Positions 9,391-23,097 of a stretch of 64,000 nucleotides of DNA are shown piece after piece. Each line of letters starts with the position of its first letter. Position 1 is the stretch's first letter. The translations under genes and the position numbers were made by a program. Origin of the DNA: Nomia melanderi (taxonomy: Eukaryota > Arthropoda > Insecta > Hymenoptera > Halictidae); NCBI RefSeq assembly GCF_051020985.1, contig NW_027475138.1, positions 1,736,001 through 1,800,000 on the forward strand, given 5' to 3'. The notes below the pieces were generated by a model, which was not told where the DNA came from, did not search any database, and worked only from the letters and a program-made list of their open reading frames with translations.

Positions 9391-12300
9391 TCCAATATAT
9401 ATCTGGTGATATCTTGGGTGCTATTACATGTAGCGCAATAAATCAAAGTGCATTGTCTGTAGGAGGCCCTGGCGCAGGAACCTGTGCAGCGGGAACGACC
9501 TCGCACCACCAGGGGCCGAGGAAACCACCGTCTCATGGGGCCGGACACTCAGGGTCATGGAAAAATCCAATATATATCTGGTGATATCTCGGGTGCTATT
9601 ACAGATAGCGCAAACAATCACAGTCCATTGTCTGTAGGAGGCCCTGGGGCATGAATCTGGGCAGCGGGAACGACCTCGGACCACCAGGGGCCGAGAAAAC
9701 CACCGTCACAGTTGGCCGGACACTCAGGGTCAGGGGAAAAGCCAATATATATCTGGTGATATCTCGGGTGCTATTAGAGATAGCGCAATAAACCAAAGTG
9801 AATTATTTGCAGGAGGCCCTGGCGCATGCATCTGTGCAGCGGGAACGACCTCCGACCACCAGGGGCCGAGACAACCACCGTCTCATGGGGCCGGACACTC
9901 AGGGTCAGGGAAAAATTCAATATATATCTGGTGATATCTCGGGTGCTATTACAGATAGCCCAATAAATCAATGTGCATTTTCTGTAGGAGGCCCTGGCGC
10001 ATGAATTTGTGCAGCGGGAACGACCTCGGACCACCAGGGGCCGAGAAAACCACAGTCTCATGGGGCCGGACACTCAGGGACTGGGGAAAATTCAATATAT
10101 ATCTGGTGATATCTCGGGTGCTATTAGAGATAGCGCAATAAACCAGAGTGCCTAATCTGCAGGAGGCTCTGGCGCATGAATCTGTGCAGCGGGAACGACC
10201 TCGGACCACCAGGGGCCGAGAAAACCACCGTCTCATGGGGCCGGACACTCAGGGTCAGGGAAAAATCCAATATATATCTGGTGATAACTCGGGTGCTATT
10301 ACAGATAGCCCAATAAATCAAAGTGCATTCTCTGTAGGAGGCCCTGGCGCATGAATCTGGCCCGCGGGAACGACCTCGGACCACCAGGGGCCGAGAAAAC
10401 CACCGTCTCATGGGGCCGGACACTCAGGGTCAGGGGAAAATCCAATATATATCTGGTGATATCTCGGGTGCTATTAGAGATAGCGCAATAAACCAAAGTG
10501 AATTATTTGCAGGAGGCCCTGGCGCATGCATCTGTGCAGCGGGAACGACCTCCGACCACCAGGGGCCGAGACAACCACCGTCTCATGGGGCCGGACACTC
10601 AGGGTCAGGGAAAAATTCAATATATATCTGGTGATATCTCGGGTGCTATTACAGATAGCCCAATAAATCAATGTGCATTTTCTGTAGGAGGCCCTGGCGC
10701 ATGAATTTGTGCAGCGGGAACGACCTCGGACCACCAGGGACCGAGAAAACCACAGTCTCATGGGGCCGGACACTCAGGGTCTGGGGAAAATTCAATATAT
10801 ATCTGGTGATATCTCGGGTGCTATTAGAGATAGCGCAATAAACCAGAGTGCCTTATCTGCAGGAGGCTCTGGCGCATGAATCTGTGCAGCGGGAACGACC
10901 TCGGACCACCAGGGGCCGAGAAAACCACCGTCTCATGGGGCCGGACACTCAGGGTCAGGGAAAAATCCAATATATATCTGGTGATATCTCGGGTGCTATT
11001 ACAGATAGCCCAATAAATCAAAGTGCATTGTCTGTAGGAGGCCCTGGCGCATGAAACTGGGCAGCGGGAACGTCTTCGGACCACCAGGGGCCGAGAAAAC
11101 CACCGACACATGGCGCCGGACACCCAAGGTCATGTAAATACCCAGGATGTATCTGATGATAACTCCGGTGCTATTAGAGATAGCCCAATAAATCAAAGTG
11201 CATTGTCTGTAGGAGGCCCTGGCGCATGAATCTGTGCATCGGGAAGGACCTCGGACCACCAGGGCCCGAGAAAACCACCGTCTCATGGGGCCGGACACTC
11301 AGGGACAGGGAAAAATCCAATATATATCTGGTGATATCTTGGGTGCTATTACAGGTAGCGCAATAAATCAAAGTGCATTGTCTGTAGGAGGCCCTGGCGC
11401 AGGAACCTGTGCAGCGGGAACGACCTCGCACCACCAGGGGCCGAGGAAACCACCGTCTCATGGGGCGGACACTCAGGGTCATGGAAAAATCCAATATATA
11501 TCTGGTGATATCTCGGGTGCTATTACAGATAGCGCAAACAATCACAGTCCATTGTCTGTAGGAGGCCCTGGGGCATGAATCTGGCCAGCGGGAACGACCT
11601 CGGACCACCAGGGGCCGAGAAAACCACCGTCTCAGTTGGCCGGACACTCAGGGTCAGGGGAAAAGCCAATGTATATGTGGTGATATCTCGGGTGCTATTA
11701 CAGATAGCGGAACAAATCAAAGTGAATTGTCTGTCGGAGGCCCTGGCGCATGAAACTGGGCAGCGGGAACGTCCTCGGACCACCAGGGGCCGAGAAAACC
11801 ACCGACACATGGCGCCGGACACCCAAGGTCATGTAAATACCCAGGATGTATCTGATGATATCTCCGGTGATATTAGAGATAGCGCGATAAATCACAGTGA
11901 ATTATCTGCACGAGGCCCTTGCGCATGAATCTGTGCAGCGGGAACGACGTCGGACCACCAGGGGCCTAGAAAACCACCGACACATGAGGCCGGATACCCA
12001 AGGTCATGTAAAAATCCAGAATATATCTGGTGATATCTCGGGTGCTATTATAGATAGCGCAATAAATCAAAGTGCATTGTCTGCAGGAGGCCCTGTCGCA
12101 TGAATCTGTGCAGCGGGATCTACCTCGGACCACCAGGGACCCAGAAAATCACCGACACATGGGGCCGGACACCCAAGGTCATGTAAAAATCCAGAATATA
12201 TCTGGTGATATCTCGGGTGCTATTATAGATAGCGCAATAAATCAAAGTGCATTGTCTGCAGGAGGCCCTGTCGCATGAATCTGTGCAGCGGGATCTACCT

Positions 12301-13064
12301 CGGACCACCAGGGACCCAGAAAATCACCGACACATGGGGCCGGACTGTCAAGGTCAGGGTAAAATCCAATATATATCTGGTGATATCTCGGGTGCTATTA
12401 GAGATAGCGCAATAAATCAAAGTGCATTGCCTGTAGGAGGCACTGGCGAATGAATCTGTGCAGCAGGAACGACCTTGGACCACCAGGGGCCGAGAAAATT
12501 ACAGATATTCGGAATCCGTCACCCAAGTTCATGTGATTATCCAGCATATATCTGGTGATATCTCGGGTGCTATTAGAGATAGCGCAATAACTCAAAGTGC
12601 ATTGTCTGTAGGAGGCACCGGCGAATGAATCTGTGCAGCGGCAACGACCTCGGACCACCAGGGGCCGAGAAAATCACCGTCTCATGGGGCCGGACTGTTA
12701 GGGTCAGGGAAGAATCCAATATATATCTGGTGATATCTCGGGTGCTATTAGAGATAGCACAATAAACCAAAGTGAATTATCTATAGGAGGCCCTGGCGCA
12801 TGAATCTGTGCAGCGGGAACGACCTCGGACTACCAGGGTCCGAGAAAACGACCGTCTCATGGGGTCGGACACTCAAGGTCAGGGAAAAATCCAATATATA
12901 TCCGGTGATATTTCGGGTGCTATTACAGATAGCGCAATAAATCAAAGTGCGTTGTCTGTAGGAGGCCCTGGCGCATGAATCTGTGCAGCGGGAACGACTT
13001 CGGACCACCAGGGGCCGAGAAAACTACCGTCTCCTGGGGCCGGACACTCAGGGTCAGGGGAAAA
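9391..13064. repeat. 3,674-bp higher-order unit, copy 1 (21 monomers)
   Basis: Nearly identical to 13065-16762 at a constant offset of 3,674. The unit runs from TTGGGTGCTATTACATGTAG through U1/U2-like monomers and B-type monomers to A-type and GGATCTACC monomers. It includes a one-base deletion near 11466 (GGGGCGGAC for GGGGCCGGAC) that is present in both copies. I saw only two differences by eye: GCATGAATCTG/GCATGGATCTG near 10177/13851 and CAGGGACCC/CAGGTACCC near 12137/15811. Confidence 0.9.
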
Positions 13065-16000
13065 TCCAATATATATCTGGTGATATCTTGGGTGCTATTA
13101 CATGTAGCGCAATAAATCAAAGTGCATTGTCTGTAGGAGGCCCTGGCGCAGGAACCTGTGCAGCGGGAACGACCTCGCACCACCAGGGGCCGAGGAAACC
13201 ACCGTCTCATGGGGCCGGACACTCAGGGTCATGGAAAAATCCAATATATATCTGGTGATATCTCGGGTGCTATTACAGATAGCGCAAACAATCACAGTCC
13301 ATTGTCTGTAGGAGGCCCTGGGGCATGAATCTGGGCAGCGGGAACGACCTCGGACCACCAGGGGCCGAGAAAACCACCGTCACAGTTGGCCGGACACTCA
13401 GGGTCAGGGGAAAAGCCAATATATATCTGGTGATATCTCGGGTGCTATTAGAGATAGCGCAATAAACCAAAGTGAATTATTTGCAGGAGGCCCTGGCGCA
13501 TGCATCTGTGCAGCGGGAACGACCTCCGACCACCAGGGGCCGAGACAACCACCGTCTCATGGGGCCGGACACTCAGGGTCAGGGAAAAATTCAATATATA
13601 TCTGGTGATATCTCGGGTGCTATTACAGATAGCCCAATAAATCAATGTGCATTTTCTGTAGGAGGCCCTGGCGCATGAATTTGTGCAGCGGGAACGACCT
13701 CGGACCACCAGGGGCCGAGAAAACCACAGTCTCATGGGGCCGGACACTCAGGGACTGGGGAAAATTCAATATATATCTGGTGATATCTCGGGTGCTATTA
13801 GAGATAGCGCAATAAACCAGAGTGCCTAATCTGCAGGAGGCTCTGGCGCATGGATCTGTGCAGCGGGAACGACCTCGGACCACCAGGGGCCGAGAAAACC
13901 ACCGTCTCATGGGGCCGGACACTCAGGGTCAGGGAAAAATCCAATATATATCTGGTGATAACTCGGGTGCTATTACAGATAGCCCAATAAATCAAAGTGC
14001 ATTCTCTGTAGGAGGCCCTGGCGCATGAATCTGGCCCGCGGGAACGACCTCGGACCACCAGGGGCCGAGAAAACCACCGTCTCATGGGGCCGGACACTCA
14101 GGGTCAGGGGAAAATCCAATATATATCTGGTGATATCTCGGGTGCTATTAGAGATAGCGCAATAAACCAAAGTGAATTATTTGCAGGAGGCCCTGGCGCA
14201 TGCATCTGTGCAGCGGGAACGACCTCCGACCACCAGGGGCCGAGACAACCACCGTCTCATGGGGCCGGACACTCAGGGTCAGGGAAAAATTCAATATATA
14301 TCTGGTGATATCTCGGGTGCTATTACAGATAGCCCAATAAATCAATGTGCATTTTCTGTAGGAGGCCCTGGCGCATGAATTTGTGCAGCGGGAACGACCT
14401 CGGACCACCAGGGACCGAGAAAACCACAGTCTCATGGGGCCGGACACTCAGGGTCTGGGGAAAATTCAATATATATCTGGTGATATCTCGGGTGCTATTA
14501 GAGATAGCGCAATAAACCAGAGTGCCTTATCTGCAGGAGGCTCTGGCGCATGAATCTGTGCAGCGGGAACGACCTCGGACCACCAGGGGCCGAGAAAACC
14601 ACCGTCTCATGGGGCCGGACACTCAGGGTCAGGGAAAAATCCAATATATATCTGGTGATATCTCGGGTGCTATTACAGATAGCCCAATAAATCAAAGTGC
14701 ATTGTCTGTAGGAGGCCCTGGCGCATGAAACTGGGCAGCGGGAACGTCTTCGGACCACCAGGGGCCGAGAAAACCACCGACACATGGCGCCGGACACCCA
14801 AGGTCATGTAAATACCCAGGATGTATCTGATGATAACTCCGGTGCTATTAGAGATAGCCCAATAAATCAAAGTGCATTGTCTGTAGGAGGCCCTGGCGCA
14901 TGAATCTGTGCATCGGGAAGGACCTCGGACCACCAGGGCCCGAGAAAACCACCGTCTCATGGGGCCGGACACTCAGGGACAGGGAAAAATCCAATATATA
15001 TCTGGTGATATCTTGGGTGCTATTACAGGTAGCGCAATAAATCAAAGTGCATTGTCTGTAGGAGGCCCTGGCGCAGGAACCTGTGCAGCGGGAACGACCT
15101 CGCACCACCAGGGGCCGAGGAAACCACCGTCTCATGGGGCGGACACTCAGGGTCATGGAAAAATCCAATATATATCTGGTGATATCTCGGGTGCTATTAC
15201 AGATAGCGCAAACAATCACAGTCCATTGTCTGTAGGAGGCCCTGGGGCATGAATCTGGCCAGCGGGAACGACCTCGGACCACCAGGGGCCGAGAAAACCA
15301 CCGTCTCAGTTGGCCGGACACTCAGGGTCAGGGGAAAAGCCAATGTATATGTGGTGATATCTCGGGTGCTATTACAGATAGCGGAACAAATCAAAGTGAA
15401 TTGTCTGTCGGAGGCCCTGGCGCATGAAACTGGGCAGCGGGAACGTCCTCGGACCACCAGGGGCCGAGAAAACCACCGACACATGGCGCCGGACACCCAA
15501 GGTCATGTAAATACCCAGGATGTATCTGATGATATCTCCGGTGATATTAGAGATAGCGCGATAAATCACAGTGAATTATCTGCACGAGGCCCTTGCGCAT
15601 GAATCTGTGCAGCGGGAACGACGTCGGACCACCAGGGGCCTAGAAAACCACCGACACATGAGGCCGGATACCCAAGGTCATGTAAAAATCCAGAATATAT
15701 CTGGTGATATCTCGGGTGCTATTATAGATAGCGCAATAAATCAAAGTGCATTGTCTGCAGGAGGCCCTGTCGCATGAATCTGTGCAGCGGGATCTACCTC
15801 GGACCACCAGGTACCCAGAAAATCACCGACACATGGGGCCGGACACCCAAGGTCATGTAAAAATCCAGAATATATCTGGTGATATCTCGGGTGCTATTAT
15901 AGATAGCGCAATAAATCAAAGTGCATTGTCTGCAGGAGGCCCTGTCGCATGAATCTGTGCAGCGGGATCTACCTCGGACCACCAGGGACCCAGAAAATCA

Positions 16001-16762
16001 CCGACACATGGGGCCGGACTGTCAAGGTCAGGGTAAAATCCAATATATATCTGGTGATATCTCGGGTGCTATTAGAGATAGCGCAATAAATCAAAGTGCA
16101 TTGCCTGTAGGAGGCACTGGCGAATGAATCTGTGCAGCAGGAACGACCTTGGACCACCAGGGGCCGAGAAAATTACAGATATTCGGAATCCGTCACCCAA
16201 GTTCATGTGATTATCCAGCATATATCTGGTGATATCTCGGGTGCTATTAGAGATAGCGCAATAACTCAAAGTGCATTGTCTGTAGGAGGCACCGGCGAAT
16301 GAATCTGTGCAGCGGCAACGACCTCGGACCACCAGGGGCCGAGAAAATCACCGTCTCATGGGGCCGGACTGTTAGGGTCAGGGAAGAATCCAATATATAT
16401 CTGGTGATATCTCGGGTGCTATTAGAGATAGCACAATAAACCAAAGTGAATTATCTATAGGAGGCCCTGGCGCATGAATCTGTGCAGCGGGAACGACCTC
16501 GGACTACCAGGGTCCGAGAAAACGACCGTCTCATGGGGTCGGACACTCAAGGTCAGGGAAAAATCCAATATATATCCGGTGATATTTCGGGTGCTATTAC
16601 AGATAGCGCAATAAATCAAAGTGCGTTGTCTGTAGGAGGCCCTGGCGCATGAATCTGTGCAGCGGGAACGACTTCGGACCACCAGGGGCCGAGAAAACTA
16701 CCGTCTCCTGGGGCCGGACACTCAGGGTCAGGGGAAAATCCAATATATATCTGGTGATATCT
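13065..16762. repeat. 3,674-bp higher-order unit, copy 2
   Basis: Tandem partner of 9391-13064. Similarity stops at 16763, where CTCGGG replaces the CTTGGG seen at the start of the unit, so the duplicated segment ends within one monomer and in register. The very low divergence means either a recent duplication or an assembly effect. Confidence 0.9.
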
Positions 16763-19700
16763 CGGGTGCTATTAGAGATAGCGCAATAAATCAAAGTGCA
16801 TTGCCTGTAGGAGGCACTGGCGAAAGAATCTGTGCTGCAGGATCGACCTCGGACCACCAGGGGGCGAGAAAATCACCGTCTCACGGGGCCGGACTGTTAG
16901 GGTCAGGGAAAAATCCAATATATATCTGGTGATATCTCGGGTGCTATTAGAGATAGCACAATAAACCAAAGTGAATTATCTATAGGAGGCCCTGGCGCAT
17001 GAATCTGTGCAGCGGGAACGACCTCGGACCACCAGGGTCCGAGAAAACGACCGTCTCATGGGGTCGGACACTCAAGGTCAGGGAAAAATCCAATATATAT
17101 CCGGTGATATTTCGGGTGCTATTACAGATAGCGCAATAAATCAAAGTGCATTGTCTGTAGGAGGCCCTGGCGCTTGGATCTGTGCAGCGGGAACGACTTC
17201 GGACCACCAGGGGCCGAGAAAACTACCGTCTCCTGGGGTCGGACACTCAGGGTCATGGAAAAATCCAATATATATCTGCTGATATCTCGGGTGCTATTAC
17301 AGATAGCGCAATAAACCAATGTGCGTTGTCTGTAGGAGGCCCTGGCGCATGAATCTGTGCAGCGGGATCGACCTCGGACCACCAGGGGCCGAGAAAATCA
17401 CCGTCTCATGGGGCCGGACACTCAGGGTCAGGGAAAAATCCAATACATATCTGGTGATATCTCGGGTGCTATTACAGATAGCGCAATAAATCAAAGTGCA
17501 TTGTCTGTAGGAGGCCCTGGAGCGTGAATCTGTGCAGCGGGATCGACCTAGGACCACCAGGGGCCGGGAAAACAACCGTCTCATGGGGTCGGACACTCAG
17601 GGTCGGCGAAAAATCCCATATACATCTGGTGATATCTCGGGTGCTATTACAGATAGCTCAATAAATCAAAGTGCATTGTCTGCAGGAGGCCCTGGCGCAT
17701 GAATCTGTGCAGCGGGATCGACCTCGGACCACCAGGCTCCGAGAAAATCACCGTCTCATGGGGCCGGACTGTTAGGGTCAGGGAAAAATCCGATATATAT
17801 CTGGTGATATCCCGGGTGCTATTAGAGATAGCACAATAAACCAAAGTGAATTATCTATAGGAGGCCCTGTCGCATGAATCTGTGCAGCGGGAACGACCTC
17901 GGACCACCAGGGGCCGAGAAAACTACCGTCTCATGGGGCCGGACACTCAGGGTCAGGGGAAAATCCAATATATATCTGGTGATATCTCGGGTGCTATTAG
18001 GGATAGAGAAATAAATCAAAGTGCATTGTCTGCAGGAGGCCCTGGCGCATGAATCTGTGCAGCGGGAACGACCTCGGACCACCAGGGGCCGAGAAAACCA
18101 CAGTCTCATGGGGTCGGACTCTCAGGGACAGGGAAAAATCCAATATAAATCTGGTGATATCTCGGGTGCTATTAGAGATAGCGCAATAAATCAAAGTGCA
18201 TTGTCTGTAGGAGGCACTGGCGTATGAATCTGTGCAGCAGGAACTACCTCGGACCACCAGGGGCCGAGAAAATCACAGATATTCGGAATCCGTCACCCAA
18301 GATCATGTAAAAATCCAGCATATATCTTTTGATATGTCGGGTGCTATTACAGATCGCGCAATAAACCAAAGTGAATTGCCTGCGGGAAGCCTTGGCGCAT
18401 GAATCTGTTCTGCCGGATCGACCTCGGACCACGAGGGACCGAGAAAACCATCGCCACATGGGGCCGGACTGTCAGGGTCAGGGAAAAATCCGATATATAT
18501 CTGGTGATATTTCGGGTGCTATTAGAGATAGCGCAATAAATCAAAGTGAATTATCTGCATGGGGCCCTGGCGCATGAATCTGTGCAGCGGGATCGACCTC
18601 GGACCACCATGGGCCGAGAAAGTCACCGTCTCATGGGGCCGGACTGTCAGGGTCAGGGAAAAATCCTATATATATCTGGTGATATCTCGGGTGCTATTAC
18701 AGATAGCGCAAAAAATCAAAGTGAATTATCTGCAGGGGGCCCTGGCGCATGAATCTGTGCAGCGGGAACGACCTCGGACCACCAGGGGCCGAGAAAATCA
18801 CCGTCTCATGGGGCCGGACTGTCAGGGTCAGGGAAAAATCCGATATATATATCTGGTGATATCTCGGGTGCTATTAGAGATAGCGCAATAAATCAAAGTG
18901 AATTATCTGCATGGGGCCCTGGCGCATGAATCTGTGCAGCGGGATCTACCTGAGACCACGAGGGACCGAGAAAACCATCGACACATGGGGCCGGACTGTC
19001 AGGGTCAGGGAAAAATCCAATATATATCTGGTGATATCTCGGGTGCTATTAGAGATAGCGCAATAAATCAAAGTGCATTGTCTGTAGGAGGCACTGGCGA
19101 ATGAATCTGTGCAGCAGGAACTACCTCGGACCACCAGGGGTCGAGAAAATTACAGATATTCGGAATACGTCACACAAGGTCATATAAAAATCCAGCATCT
19201 ATCTGATGATATCTCGGGTGCTGTTACAGATAGCGCAATAAACCAAAGTAAATTGTCTGCAGGAAGCCTTGGCGCATGAATCTGTGCAGCGGAATCGACC
19301 TCGGACCACCAGGGGCCGAGAAAACCACCGACAATTGGGGCCGGACAAACAGGGTCGAGGAAAAATTCAATATATATCTGGTGATATCTCGGGTGCTATT
19401 GCAGATAGCGCAATAAATCAAAGTGCATTGTCTGTAGGAGGCCCTAGCCCATGAATCTGTGCAGCGGGAACGACCTCGGACCACCAAGGGCTGAGAAAAT
19501 CCCCGTCTCATGGGGCCGGGTTGGCAGGGTCAGGGAAAAATCCAATATATATCTGGTGATATCTCGGGTGCTATTGCTGATAGCGCAATAAATCAAAGTG
19601 CATTGTCTGTAGGAGACCCTGGCGCATGAATCTGTGCAATGGGATCGACCTCGGACCACCAGGGGCCGAGAAAACCACCGACAATTGGGGCCGGACACAC

Positions 19701-22339
19701 AGGGTCGAGGAAAAATTCAATATATATCTGGTGATATATCGGGTGCTCTTACAGATAGCGCACTAAACCAAAGTGAATTATCTGCAGGGGGCCCTGGCGC
19801 ATGAATCTGTGCAGCGGGATCGACCTCGGACCACGAGGGACCGAGAAAAACATCGACACATGGGGCCGGACTGTCAGGGTCAAGGAAAAATCCAATATAT
19901 ATCTGGTGATATCTCGGGTGCTATTAGAGATAGCGCAATAAATCAAAGTGCATTGTCTGCAGGAGGCCCTACCGCATGAATGTGTGCAGTGGGAACGACC
20001 TGGGACCACCTGGGGCCGAGAAAACTACCGTCTCATGGGGCCGGACACTCATTGTCAGGGGAAAATCCAATATATATATGGTGATATCTCGGGTGCTATT
20101 ACAGATAGCACAATAAATCAAAGTGCATTGTCTGTAGCAGGCCCTGGCGCATGAATCTGTGCAGCGGGATCGATCTCGGACCACAAGGGTCCGAGAAAAT
20201 CACCGTCTCATGGGGTCGGACTGGCAGGGTCAGGGAAAAATCCAATATATATCTGGTGATATCTCGGGTGCTATTAAAGATAGCGCAATAAATCAAAGTG
20301 CATTGTCTGTAGGAGGCCCTGGCGCATGAATCTGTGTAGCGGGATAGACCTCGGACCACCAGGGGCCGAGGAAATCACCGTCTCATGGGGCCGGACAGAC
20401 AGGGTCAGGGAAAAATCTAATATATATCTGGTGATATCTCGTGTGCTATTACAGATAGCGCAATAAATCAAAGTGCATTGTTTGTAGGAGGCCCTGGAGC
20501 GTGAATCTGTGCAGCGGGATCGACCTCGGACCACCAGGGGCCGAGAAAATCACCGTCTCATGGGGCCGGACTGTCAGGGTCAGGGAAAAATCCAATATAT
20601 ATCTGGTGATATCTCGGGTGCTATTAGTAATAGCGCAATAAATCAAAGTGAATTATCTGCAGGGGGCCCTGGCGCATGAATCTGTGCAGCGGGATCGACT
20701 TCGGACCACCAGGGGCCGAGAAAACCACCGTCTCATGGGGTCGGACACTCAGGGTCAGGGAAAAATCCAATTTATATCTGGTGATATCTCGGGTGCTATT
20801 AGGGATAGCGAAATAAACCAATGTGCATTGTCTGCAGGAGGCCCTGGCGCATGAATCTGTGCAGCGGGATCGACCTCGGACCACCATGGGCCGAGAAAGT
20901 CACCGTCTCATGGGGCCGGACTGTCAGGGTCAGGGAAAAATCCTATATATATCTGGTGATATCTCGGGTGCTATTAGAGATAACGCAAAAAATCAAAGTG
21001 AATTATCTGCAGGGGGCCCTGGCGCATGAATCTGTGCAGCGGGAACGACCTCGGACCAGCAGGGGCCGAGGAAACCACCGTCTCATGGTGTCGGAGCCTC
21101 AGAGTCATGGAAAAATCCAAAATATATCTGGTGATATCTCGGGTGCTATTACAGATAGCGCAATAAATCAATGTGCACTGTCTGTAGGAGGCCCTGGCGC
21201 ATGAATCGGTGCAGCGGGATCGACCTCGGACCACCAGGGGCCGAGAAAATCACCGTCTCATGGGGCCGGACTGTCAGGGTCAGGGAAAAATCCGATATAT
21301 ATCTGGTGATATCTCGGGTGCTATTAGAGATAGCGCAATAAATCAAAGTGAATTATCTGCATGGGGCCCTTCCGCATGAATCTGTGCAGCGGGATCTACC
21401 TGGGACCACGAGGGACCGAGAAAACCATCGACACATGGGGCCGGACTCTCAGGGTCAAGGAAAAATCCAATATATATCTGGTGATATCTCGGGTGCTATT
21501 AGAGATAGCGCAAAAAATCAAAGTGAATTATCTGCAGGGGGCCCTGGCGCATGAATCTGTGCAGCGGGAACGACCTCGGACCACCAGGGGCCGAGAAAAT
21601 CACCGTCTCATGGGGCCGGAATGTCAGGGTCAGGGAAAAATCCGACATATATCTGGTGATATCTCGGGTGCTATTAGAGATAGCGCAATAAATCAAAGTG
21701 AATTATCTGCATGGGGCCCTTGCGCATGAATCTGTGCAGCGGGATCTACCTGGGACCACGAGGGACCGAGATAACCACCGACACATGGGGCCGGACACTC
21801 AGGGTCAGGGAAAAATTCAATATATATCTGGTGATATCTCGGGTGCTATTAGAGATAGCGCAATAAATCAAAGTGCATTATCTATAGGATGCCCTGGCGC
21901 ATGAATCTGTGCAGCGGGAACGACCTGGGACCACCAGGGGCCGAGAAAACTACCATCTCATGGTGTTCGACACTCACGGTCAGGGAAAAATCCAATATAT
22001 ATCTGGTGATATCTCGGGTGCTATTACAGATCGCGCACTAAACCAAAGTGAATTATCTGCGGGGGGCCCTGGCGCATGAATCTGTGCAGCGGGAACGACC
22101 TCGGACCACCAGGGGCCGAGAAAACCACCGAGACATGGGGCCGGACACTCAGGGTCGGGGAAAAATTCAATATATATCTGGTGATATCTCGGGTCCTCTT
22201 ACAGATAGCGCACTAAAACAAAGTGAATTATCCGCAGGCGGGCCTGGCGCATGATTCTGTGCAGCGGGAATGACCTCGGACCACCAGGGGCCTAGAAAAC
22301 CACCGTCTCATGGGGCCGGAAATTCGGGGTCAGGGGAAA
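16763..22339. repeat. Older mixed zone with the ATCG/CTGTC haplotype
   Basis: Most monomers carry GGGATCGACC in place of GGGAACGACC and often CGGACTGTCAGGG in place of CGGACACTCAGGG. CATGGGGCCCTGG and CAGGGGGCCCTGG variants replace GCAGGAGGCCC. Local duplications include 18.55-18.75 against 20.82-21.02 kb (offset about 2,277, marked by CCACCATGGGCCGAGAAAG) and a 350-bp dimer repeating from about 21.2 to 21.9 kb. A two-base AT gain at about 18843-18850 lengthens one monomer to 177 bp. No genes. Confidence 0.8.
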
Positions 22340-23040
22340 ATCCAATATATATCTGGTGATATCTCGGGTGCTATTAAAGATAGCGCAATAAACCAAAGTG
22401 CATTGTCTGCAGGAGGTCCTGGCGCATGAGTCTGTGCAGCGGGAACGACCTCGGACCACCAGGGGCCGAGAAAACTACCGTCTCATGGGGCCGGACTGTC
22501 AGGGTCAGGGAAAAATCCAATATATATCTGGTGATATCTCGGGAGCTTTTACAGATAGCGCAATAAATCAAAGTGCATTGTCTGTAGGAGGCCCTGGCGC
22601 ATGAATCTGTGCAGCGGGATCGACCTCGGACCACCAGGGGCCGAGAACATCACAGTCTCATGGGGCCGGACTGTCAGGGTCAGGGAAAAATCCAATATAT
22701 ATCTGGTGATATCTCGGGTGCTATTAGGGATAGCGGAATAAATCAAAGTGCATTGTCTGTAGGAGGCACTGGCGAATGAATCTGTGCAGCAGGAACGACC
22801 TCGGACCACCAGGCGCGGAGGAAAATTAGAGATATTCGGAATCCGTCACCGAAGGTCACGTAAAAATCCAGCATATATCTGGTGATATCTCGGGTGCTAT
22901 TAGAGATAGCGGAATAAATCAAAGTGCATTGTCTGTAGGTGGCACTGGCGAATGAATCTGTGCAGCAGGAACGACCTCGGACCACCAGGCGCCGAGAAAA
23001 TTACCGTCTCATGGGGCCGGACACTCAGGGTCATGGAAGA
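22340..23040. repeat. 701-bp tetramer, copy 1
   Basis: Four monomers plus one base. Shared markers are GCAGGAGGTCCTGGCGCATG, GAACATCACAGTCTC, GGATAGCGGAATAAATC and an A-type monomer with CACCAGGCGC. The extra base lies near 22818 (GCGGAGGAAAATTAG). The last monomer (22923-23097) crosses into copy 2 and is chimeric. Confidence 0.8.
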
Positions 23041-23097
23041 ATCCAATATATATCTGGTGATATCTCGGGTGCTATTAAAGATAGCGCAATAAACCAA
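22923..23097. repeat. Second chimeric A-type/canonical monomer
   Basis: The left part is A-type (GGTGGCACTGGCGAATG, GCAGGAACGACC, CAGGCGCCGAGAAAATTA). At about 23003 it switches to canonical CCGTCTCATGGGGCCGG and ACACTCAGGGTCATGG. The switch lies at a different place from the one in 1226-1400, so the two are separate events. Confidence 0.65.

Noticed and set aside
11174..11647. The longest open frame, 157 codons on the minus strand (and its duplicate at 14848-15321)
   Set aside because: It is two ordinary monomer frames joined by a one-base deletion near 11466, copied by the 3,674-bp duplication. It has no start context, domain or codon signature that suggests a gene.
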